IMG/VR virus record: IMGVR_UViG_3300042540_000060
Span: 1 to 47,802 of that record
Strand: one strand, 5' to 3'
DNA: 47,802 nucleotides
Origin: a virus
Part shown: positions 6,890 through 15,700 of the stretch, piece after piece
Position numbering within the stretch: position 1 is the first letter of the stretch
How the letters are laid out: each line of letters begins with the position of its first letter
Program-made: the position numbers and the translations under genes
Notes under the pieces: generated by a model
What the model was told of the DNA's origin: nothing
The model's input: only the letters and a program-made list of their open reading frames with translations
The model's database searches: none

Positions 6890-7326
6890 AAAAAAGATCA
6901 ACAAAAAAAGGACCAGTAGTCTCAAAGAAGGTAATATATGACGGTATTACATTCGCCTCAGGTCTTGAGAAGTATATGTATAAAGTTTTAAAAGAAGCAG
7001 GTATAGATTTTAAATATGAGGGCGTTACATTTGAGTTAATGCCCTCATTTATATTTGAGAACTCTTCTATAGAAAGACAATCAAACGGCAAGGGTGATTT
7101 TATTAATAGAGGATTAAAGAAAATATTAAATCTTAAATATACACCTGATTTTGTAGGTAAAGACTTTATTATAGAAACAAAAGGTAGAGCTAATGATTCT
7201 TTTCCGCTTAGATGGAAACTATTTAAAAAGTGGATGATGGACAACAATGATTATAGAACATTATATAAACCTCAGAATCAATCAGAGTGCGATAGAACAG
7301 TAGAATTAATTTTAAAACGTAAATAA
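6886..7326 (+). CDS. T7 endonuclease I-like Holliday junction resolvase
   Basis: A 146-residue PD-(D/E)XK nuclease. I place the start at the ATG at 6886, which overlaps the upstream TGA in ATGA, rather than the upstream ATG at 6862. The catalytic series is Glu in SGLEKYMYKVL, Asp in YTPDF and Glu/Lys in IIETKGR, the order and spacing of T7 endonuclease I (Glu-Asp-Glu-Lys). PLRWKLFKKWM after the core resembles the helix following the active site in the phage family (DUF1064/endonuclease I type). It would cleave branched replication and recombination intermediates. The segment of about 60 residues between the first and second motifs, with a Phe-Glu-rich insert, is longer than in the minimal fold. 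Confidence 0.72.
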   Translation: MKKRSTKKGPVVSKKVIYDGITFASGLEKYMYKVLKEAGIDFKYEGVTFELMPSFIFENSSIERQSNGKGDFINRGLKKILNLKYTPDFVGKDFIIETKGRANDSFPLRWKLFKKWMMDNNDYRTLYKPQNQSECDRTVELILKRK

Positions 7327-7327
7327 T

Positions 7328-7468
7328 ATGAAAGAAAAAAGTTGGGAGTTTGCAATAGGGATTTATCCGGGGATAATGCTAGGTTATAGGATGTATGTAG
7401 AGAATGATTTTACAACACATGTTATATACTTACCATTTATAGACTTTTCATTAGAAATAGATAATTAA
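7328..7468 (+). CDS. Small hypothetical protein
   Basis: A 46-residue reading frame with ATG 1 nt after the resolvase stop and TAA 18 nt before the RNR start. The peptide begins MKEKSWEFAIGIYPGIMLGYR and ends in a hydrophobic stretch with YLPFIDFSLEID. The tight fit between two genes on the same strand and the aromatic, non-random composition support a real gene. I recall similar short proteins next to RNR genes in Flavobacteriia phages, but cannot confirm this. Function unknown. Confidence 0.6.
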   Translation: MKEKSWEFAIGIYPGIMLGYRMYVENDFTTHVIYLPFIDFSLEIDN

Positions 7469-7486
7469 TAATATTAAAAAACAAAC

Positions 7487-9355
7487 ATGAGTTTAACCTT
7501 AGATAAGCAGATCCTATCCGATATAACCGTATATACTAAGTATGCAAAGTATTTACCAAATAAGGAACGAAGAGAAACGTGGGAAGAATTAGTAACAAGG
7601 AATATGGAGATGCATATATCTAAATTCCCATTAATGAAAGAATCAATTGAGCAGATTTACAAGGATTTTGTATTCACTAAAAAAGTTTTACCATCGATGC
7701 GAAGCTTACAGTTTGGTGGTAAAGCTATTGAGCTTAATAACGCTCGTATTTATAACTGTGCTTTCCTACCTATTGATAGTATCCATAGTTTTTCTGAGAC
7801 TATGTTTTTACTTCTTGGAGGTACTGGAGTTGGCTATTCGGTCCAAAACCATCAAATTGAGAAACTACCTGAGATTAGAAAACCTAATTATGATCGTAAG
7901 AAAAGGTATGTTGTACAAGACAGTATTATCGGATGGGCAGACGCAATCAAGACCTTATTCAAATCATACACAGGAGAGTTAACTTCCCATATTGAATTTG
8001 ACTTATCAGACATTAGACATAAAGGCGCTTTATTAGTTACGGCTGGTGGTAAAGCTCCGGGACCAGAACCATTAAGACTAGCTCTTGTTAAAATTGAAGC
8101 TATATTAAGAGAGAAAGAAGATAGATCTAAACTTACGGATATTGAATGCCATGATATTCAATGTCATATTGCCGATGCTGTATTAGCTGGTGGTATCCGT
8201 AGAGCAGCAATGATTAGTCTATTCGACCTTGATAGTACGGCTATGTTAAACTGTAAAGCTGGTAATTGGTGGGAGAATAATCCACAAAGAGGTAGAGCAA
8301 ATAATTCAGTAGTACTTTTAAGACATAAAATTGATAAGAAAACATTTGACAAAGTTTGGGAAAGAATTGAAGCTTCTGGCTCAGGAGAACCGGGAATTTA
8401 TCTTACTAATGATAAAGATTGGGGTACTAATCCTTGTTGTGAAATCGCTTTAAGACCATATCAGTTCTGTAATCTAACTGAACTTAACATGGCTAATGTT
8501 GACAGTCAAGAAGAATTTAATGCAAGGTCTTATGCTGCATCGTTCTTAGGAACAATACAAGCGTCGTATTCAGACTTTCATTACTTGCGTGATATATGGA
8601 GAAAGAATACAGAAAAGGATGCGTTACTTGGAGTATCAATGACAGGTATAGCATCAGAGTCAAACTTAAAACTAAATTATGAAGAAGCTGCAAAGGTGGT
8701 TAAAGAAACTAATAAAGCAATCGCAGATTTATTACATATTAATCGGGCTGCTCGCACTACTGCTGTTAAACCCGCTGGAACTACAAGTTTGGTGTTGGGT
8801 ACTTCTAGTGGCATACATGCTTGGCATAATGATTATTACATTCGTAGAATGCGACTAGGTAAGAATGAAGCAATCTATTCTTATCTTGCAATAAATCATC
8901 CAGAATTGCTTGAAGATGAATATTTTAATCCAACATCACAAGCTGTTATTTCAGTGCCCCAGAAAGCTCCAGATGGAGCCATAACACGACATGAATCAAC
9001 CTTAGATCTATTAGAAAGAGTAAAACTAATTTCTAAAGATTGGGTTAAGACAGGTCATGATAAAGGTAACAATACACACAATGTATCTTGTACTGTTTCC
9101 GTAAGAGATGACGAATGGAAGATCATTGGTGAATGGATGTGGGCTAATAAAGAATACTATAATGGATTATCTGTATTGCCTTATAATGGTGGAACATATA
9201 AACAAACACCATTTGAAGATTGCACAAAAGAAGTATACGATGAAATGATGTCAACATTAAAAGATGTAGATCTTTCAAAAGTAATTGAAGTTCAAGATAA
9301 TACTAACTTTGTAGACGCAGCTGCTTGCGGTGGAGGTAACTGTGAGATTGTATAG
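7487..9355 (+). CDS. nrdJ: Class II (B12-dependent) ribonucleotide reductase, monomeric type
   Basis: A 622-residue ribonucleotide reductase that makes deoxyribonucleotides for phage DNA. Features of the monomeric RTPR type: Cys91 in ARIYNCAFLP; the glycine-rich MFLLLGGTGVGYSVQ; GGKAPGPEPLR; GGIRRAAMIS; NPCCEI (Cys317) and FCNLTE (Cys328), 11 apart like Cys408/Cys419 of the Lactobacillus enzyme; PAGTTS near 430; and a C-terminal redox pair CGGGNC (Cys614, Cys619). It is shorter than the 739-residue bacterial enzyme, so peripheral inserts are missing. No small radical subunit gene (nrdB) is visible, consistent with adenosylcobalamin use. That cofactor must come from the host or its uptake. No intein or intron is seen. 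Confidence 0.88.
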   Translation: MSLTLDKQILSDITVYTKYAKYLPNKERRETWEELVTRNMEMHISKFPLMKESIEQIYKDFVFTKKVLPSMRSLQFGGKAIELNNARIYNCAFLPIDSIHSFSETMFLLLGGTGVGYSVQNHQIEKLPEIRKPNYDRKKRYVVQDSIIGWADAIKTLFKSYTGELTSHIEFDLSDIRHKGALLVTAGGKAPGPEPLRLALVKIEAILREKEDRSKLTDIECHDIQCHIADAVLAGGIRRAAMISLFDLDSTAMLNCKAGNWWENNPQRGRANNSVVLLRHKIDKKTFDKVWERIEASGSGEPGIYLTNDKDWGTNPCCEIALRPYQFCNLTELNMANVDSQEEFNARSYAASFLGTIQASYSDFHYLRDIWRKNTEKDALLGVSMTGIASESNLKLNYEEAAKVVKETNKAIADLLHINRAARTTAVKPAGTTSLVLGTSSGIHAWHNDYYIRRMRLGKNEAIYSYLAINHPELLEDEYFNPTSQAVISVPQKAPDGAITRHESTLDLLERVKLISKDWVKTGHDKGNNTHNVSCTVSVRDDEWKIIGEWMWANKEYYNGLSVLPYNGGTYKQTPFEDCTKEVYDEMMSTLKDVDLSKVIEVQDNTNFVDAAACGGGNCEIV

Positions 9356-9403
9356 TTACCTCGGAACAAGATGTTGGATTTACACATTATACATTAATAA
9401 ATT

Positions 9404-9643
9404 ATGAAAGAACAAACATTAGTTGAAATGAAAAATAAGGTCGATGCAATTACAAGAGTATTGCAACAACTTATTTACGAGCAAGATAATTTAAGGACAT
9501 TATCTGTCGGTACTTTGGAAGCTGTAAAGTTATTACCAGGATATGATGAAGCGATTAAAGAAATGACAGAGAGGGCAAAAGCTCAAAGTGTTATTAATGA
9601 ATTGCAAACCGATGAGCAGGAAGAAAAGAAATTAGAAATTTAA
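9404..9643 (+). CDS. Small coiled-coil hypothetical protein
   Basis: A 79-residue, mostly helical, charged protein (EMKNKVDAITRVLQQL, LRTLSVGTLEAVKLLP, MTERAKAQSVINEL). It is the last gene of the plus-strand block, 48 nt after the RNR, and a strong hairpin lies 20 nt downstream. The heptad-like hydrophobic pattern suggests a dimeric coiled coil. I recognise no function. Confidence 0.55.
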   Translation: MKEQTLVEMKNKVDAITRVLQQLIYEQDNLRTLSVGTLEAVKLLPGYDEAIKEMTERAKAQSVINELQTDEQEEKKLEI

Positions 9644-9659
9644 TTTATTTTATTAATTG

Positions 9660-9699
9660 AGAAAGGGGACCATGAAAATATCATGAATCCCCTTTTTTC
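9660..9699. terminator. Bidirectional terminator between convergent gene blocks
   Basis: AAAGGGGA (9662-9669) and TCCCCTTT (9688-9695) form the stem, with an inner ATGA/TCAT pairing. On the plus strand it is followed by TTTTTT. On the minus strand the complementary A-run gives a T-run too, so it can stop both transcripts. It lies 17-18 nt after the last plus-strand gene and 46 nt beyond the stop of the giant minus-strand gene. Confidence 0.88.
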
Positions 9700-9744
9700 G
9701 GTTAAGGAACATTTAGGTATGGTGCCTATTTGTATTCGTTCCTT

Positions 9745-12700
9745 CTAATCACCGCCCATTTTTCTTTTTCTCTTTTTAAGAGCTTTCTCCCTTTTTTCTA
9801 AAGCTTCTTTCTTTCTAAAAGCAAGTCTCTCTGTAGGACTCATTTTCTTTAAGGCCTCTTTCTTAGCTTTTCTTGTCGCTTCTCTAGTTTCTATGCCTTT
9901 TTCAATGCCCTCTTCTTTACGTCTTACTTTAGCAGCCGCTTTTATAGTTTCATTCTCTTCATTCTTAACATTTAATTCCCATTCTTTCCAACCTAAAGCT
10001 AAAGCAGCTCTTTGTAGGTTTGTATTACGTGAATCCAATGCTTCTGATAAGTTATCCACTTTCTCAACTAAACGGTCCAGAGGTACGTTTGTAGTAGCTA
10101 CAACAACATTTCCTACTATGGAATAATTAGGTGAAAGATTAAGTCTTCCATCTCTTGTTATTTCCCACCCTCTTTCTTCTATTACGTCTTTTTCAAACTT
10201 TCTGATTCTGTGTATCCCATATATTTTTCTGGCTTTTGAACTTATAGGAGGAGATATACCGGCAGCAGCTAAAAGAGTGTAAGCGTGATCAGCAAACATT
10301 TTCTTTTCTTCCTGCTTTTTATATTCCATTGCCACGTTTTTAATAGTAGCAATCAAAGCTCCAGTTATACCAGATCCTCTAAGCACAGTATCTACCATTC
10401 CATTTAATATATTGATAGCTTTATCATCCTGTTTTTTCTTTAGCTTGTCATATTCTTTTCTTTGTTCTTCTGACATCTTAGCTATTGTTTCTTCATCCTC
10501 CTCTTCGAATGGTAAGAATAAAGCCGCTTGTAATGCCGAGAAAAGTAAATTCTGTAAAGCTCCGTAATAGATTATCTTAGATATATTCGTTTTCCAATCT
10601 CCACGTCTATTAACCAGATCTAAAGAGGCCTTTTTTATCATTCTATTATATTGCATAGGAGTGTTAGCAAAAGCCAATACAAGACGTCCTAAACCAGTCG
10701 TTTGCTGCTTTGATACATACATAGGATCAGCAGACTGCATAGATTGATCTGTAATCATTGAAAAGTCTATCCAAGCTTTTTCTTCAGCTTCTTCTTTTGT
10801 ATTTATTAAATTACCATCTTCATCCGCTTGCTTCAAATAAGTATTAACTCTATTTCTATAAAATGACGCTCCCCCAATAGCAATAGAAAAACTATCCGCT
10901 GCTTGTGTTGGTGTAAAACCAATTTTTTGCAAGTATGATAATATACCTCTTGCTTTATCAGTTGTACTATTAGCGGCGTTTGCAATTTCCGCTTGAGTTA
11001 CATCAGCCTTTAATCCAGATCTTCTTTCTCGCATTTTATCAGAGTTAATAATAGTAGCAAAATCTGCCCAATATTGTTTCTGATTCGCAAATGCAGTAGC
11101 AGCAGCCAAAGGATTATTATCATTCCAATTCAAATAGTTAGTAGAAGATATAGTCTGTAATATAGCAGAACGTACATTAAAGAACATGATTGCCGCCGTA
11201 GATCCGTTTATCCAATTCATCCACTTATTAGTCAACGCATCAGTTCCTTCTGGTCTACTCTTGCCATTCTTCATTCTATATAAAGAATCTTCTAATTGGT
11301 TTCTAACATTTGTACCGTAGATGTATTGTATTTTATTAAGGTTCTCTTTAGTAAAAATATCATTTGCATTTTCTATGAACTCAGATAGCCATTCTTTTCT
11401 ACCATCTCCCTCTGTAATATCATGTAAGTCAGATATAATAGTGTTACTATCCCAAGTTACTGATGGTTTCATCCATCCGCCATCTTGTCTACCAGCTATT
11501 GATAAAGCGTCCGCAAAAGCCATTAGGTTTGGATCATTCTTAACAATATAAACCAATTTATTTTTGTCTCTTCTTCCTAATCCAGGTATTTCTATGTCAT
11601 TCTTACTCCATAAATAAACTCTTATAGCTTGATCATAAGTGAATTGTTTGTCAATAGTACGTTTCTCTAATTTAGATTTAATATCTGGGAAATCAGCTAA
11701 TAAAGCTTTATATTCTTTCTTTATAGATTGTCTAACAGAATCTAAAGCGTTAATGCCTTTAACGTATGGTATAACCAAATTAACATCAAAAAACTGTTGA
11801 TCTAATTCACCTTGTTTGCCTTTTCCAGAAAACATGTATGTAGTTAATCCCCTAAAATCATCCGCTGATGGTGGAACAAAGAATGATAATTCATTAGATT
11901 TTGCACCCTTTCTTTTAGCGACTATATCTGAGAATTTTTCATACGAAGGAACATTTTTATTACGTTCCAACATGTCATTAAATTCATAATCTAAAGACTT
12001 ACCAAGCTTAACTTTTAATTGATTTTGTTCCTTGTTATCTTTTGATGTGTTTATTAAAAACAAAGTACCTTCCTCGCCTCCTATTTGCTCAGTGTTATAA
12101 GTCCATCCAAGTCTAGATCCTATTGTTTCTGATAATGTTTTATATAATCTGATACGGCTAGGCTCTATTGCAGTAAAAACAATACCTTCTATATTATTTT
12201 TTTGTATATATTCAACTAATCCATTAGTAACTATGCTTAAAACATTAAAAGCATTACCGGTTTCTAAAATATCTGACCCCATGTAGTCTTCCTGAAATGT
12301 AACGTAAAGTACATTTTTATTATCTGTTAAATATGTTAGTGGTACCCCTAAATTGTTGGATATTTTTTTAAAAGTTTTTATATACACAGGAACCTGATCA
12401 AAGCCATAGTTTTTTATGCTAGCCATGTATATACTATAATTATACTCGCCAACTTTAAATGTAGTTCTTGTCTCTCCTAATTTAGTTGTCCATTCTAAAT
12501 TAGCTTTTGTCGTAAAACTAAACTTAGGCATTTGTATTTTATTATTATCAATGTACTTATTCAATTGAACCTCTGCATTTTTAATAGTCTCAAGATTAAG
12601 TGCATCGTTTACAGCAGCCATTAATGGTCCACCCTCATTCTCACGATCTTCGATTACATCAAATGCATAGTCAATTGTTCTATTCATTAAAGTTATTGTA

Positions 12701-15700
12701 TTATCAGGAACAACACCCCAATAATTTTCAATTTCCTTGACTAAATTATTTAATACATCAAAAGAGTCTTCTGCACTAATTCTATTGATATTATTTTCAG
12801 AAATATACTTAGACACTAAATCAATGTTATTTATGCCTTTATAAGAGTTTAAATTGTTTTCTAAAGACCTAGAGTGTTTTACAGATGTTTTTATATCAAT
12901 TATTTGGTTTACTCTTTTAGGAGTAAGTCGATTCATATTAGAGCCTTTTTCTTTTACATAAGCATTCAAAGCTTTCTCCGCTTCCTCGTTGAAGTTTAAG
13001 TAACCTCTTAAAAAGAAAATGTTGTCATCGGTTACTTGATACTCAAAGGTTAAAAGAAACATGTCATCCTTATTATATTTGTCTTTAAGAGCATTTTTAA
13101 AATTATCAAACCCTGCATATCCATTAAAGTAATCAAATAATCTACCGCGTAATATTATAATGTCTTGAGGCATTATTTTTTTCTTATTCATGGCTTTAGC
13201 AAAATCAACACCAACCTTAAACCTGTTTTTGCTTATATCAGCATATCTTTTACCTCCAGAAACATTTCCCTCAGCATCCATTTTTCCTCCAAACGTTTCT
13301 CGCAATTTTTTAGAGTTTTCAGCCGACAGTTTTATATTTCCATCTTTCGTAATTTCATACTCAGTAATACCTGCATCTTTTACAATAGATTTTAATAGCT
13401 CACTATTTTTTGTTAGCGGTTCTACTATTGCTTTAACCTGATTGTATAATTTAGATCCCCTTTTTCCAAAATATCCAGCTTTCAAACTACTTCTTAAAGA
13501 GTTAGCCGTTGTAGATGTTATAGGTACTCCTAAGCTTATGTCTTTTTTTGCTTCTAATATCACGGACAAATTAGACAATCCACCATTCATTTTTTTATTA
13601 AAAGCTGCTAATTTGTTATCTTTTAAGCCTACTCCTTCTTCCCCTCTCACCTTTTGGAATTTTTTTAATACTTCTATAGGGGTGATTGCTATATCTCCAA
13701 CGTAAGCATTATTACCACCTAATACTTTAACTATAAAATCTTTTCCTGTGACGCTTTGTAAGGCTACACCTAAAAGTTTTTCTTGAGCTGCCCATGAAAA
13801 TTTGTCAAATGTTTTAGCTGTAGAAATTAATATTCTATATACCTTCAATAGTTGTTGTTTTTCATCTTTCTCAATTGCAACTTTTATTTTGCCAATCATT
13901 TGATTAAAAAGACTATCTGGGTTGTTTAAAAAGTCTTTATTAGATGCCATTTCCTTAAATACTGCAGGTAAGCCCTTATTAATTTCAGTACTTAATGAAT
14001 ATTTAATATTACCTCTTTCTGCTAATCTATTTATTTCTTCTTTAGTTACCTTCTCAGCAGCCGCTCCTAACAGTTCTTGATTTCTTTGAAAAGCTTGGAA
14101 TATTGTACCCTCGTTAGCAAAATCATCGGATATAATATCAAATGAAACTTCCTCTGCTAATGCTTTTGCTAAGGATTCTTTTCTACCTCTTATTGGATTG
14201 CCTGTCTCAAGATCTATAATAGATGATAGATATTCCATGGTAGAAACATTCTTATTTACCTCGGGCAATCTTCTAACTAACTCATGCCCAGCAGTTCTAC
14301 CAGCTAAGTCCGTATTAACTGATTCTCGATCAACTTTTTCTCCTACCCAATCCGGATAATTAAGCCATCTGCCGTTTATCCTTTTCTGTATTGCAAAAGG
14401 CATGCCCCCAGCAACTTTATTACCCATATCTTTACCCATCAACCAAGTAGTGGTCATATTTTCAAGAACGGTTTTTTTATTAGTTATTAACCAATTTTGT
14501 AACTCTTGATTTTCTTTACCGCCCATTGCTTTCTTAATGTCAATGTCAGCTTGTTTACCCATTGCATCCCTTATTTCTTCTATAATCGGGGCTACTGTTC
14601 TGTTTAACGTAGTCTTCTCATTAATCTTTGATTTCAATGTTCTAACAATAGGTAGTATCTTTGCTTGAATGTTATCAAGAACATCGGGGCTAAATACTCC
14701 AGACTCTAATATATTTTGAAAACGCTTTCTTTCTGGCAATGTTGGTTTTGTTACTTCAACATCCTCATTTGCCAATTTAGTCATTTCTGTAACATCTTCA
14801 GTAAACACAACATCAGCAACTTCGCCACTCTTTAAAGCCGCTTTCATACGGTTTGCATATTGTGCATTTATATAACCATACAAGCTATTGTTTTTTGAAG
14901 GATCAAATTTAGCTATATAAGGGATCATCGATGTTCTAACGTAACTAACCATCTCTTCTAAATCAAAACCATCAAGTCCGCCTTTATCTTTATTTGTAAA
15001 ATCGATAATTGTTCCTTTAGAAGTTCGCCAGTTTCTTGATTTAACTTTAACCATTTTATCAAGTTCTGAATATATAGCCGGATTACCAGGATTAAATCCT
15101 TTTGGATCATTACCTATTGCGTCTAGTTTAGCTTTAGCTTTAGCCGCTGCCTCACTTATTTCAGTAACTTCTTTTGTTTTTGGCTTAGATTCTTTCTTCT
15201 CAGTCTTCTTTGTTTCTGGTTCTTTACCTAAAGCAGCTTTCTTTTCTTCATACTCTTTACGCTTAGTCTCGGCTTCCTCCTTTTCAAGAGCAACCATTTT
15301 GGTTTCGTAAGTGTCATAATCAATTTCATTATTATTTAATTGATCATCTAAATCGTCCATTCTTTCTTCAATAGACTTTGAATATCTTATAGCTCTAGAT
15401 ACTGGCTCTCCAGCTAATAAACTTTTTGATCTTTCACTTATTCTACCTTTACTAGCGTTTGATTGATAATTTTTTAAGAAATCATAGAAATCACGACCTT
15501 CGCTAAATTTAGCATTGGTAAAACCCATTTTTTGTAATACTCTAAGAACAGGTCTTGTGGCTCTTCTAAGAACATCTTTAATCTGGTTTTTATCTCCAAT
15601 TTCACCATAAGCAATAGCATCGATGAAAGCTGTAAAGTACTCTTCTAAATCTTCATCTTTTATTGTCCCTGTTTCCTTGTCTAAATAGTTCTCATTAATA

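Noticed and set aside
6822-7247. 141-codon minus-strand frame opposite the resolvase gene
   Set aside because: It is antisense to two well-supported genes and has no recognisable motif.
13165-13441. Plus-strand frames within the giant protein
   Set aside because: They are shadows of the A/T-rich giant gene in other frames, with no leader and no family resemblance.
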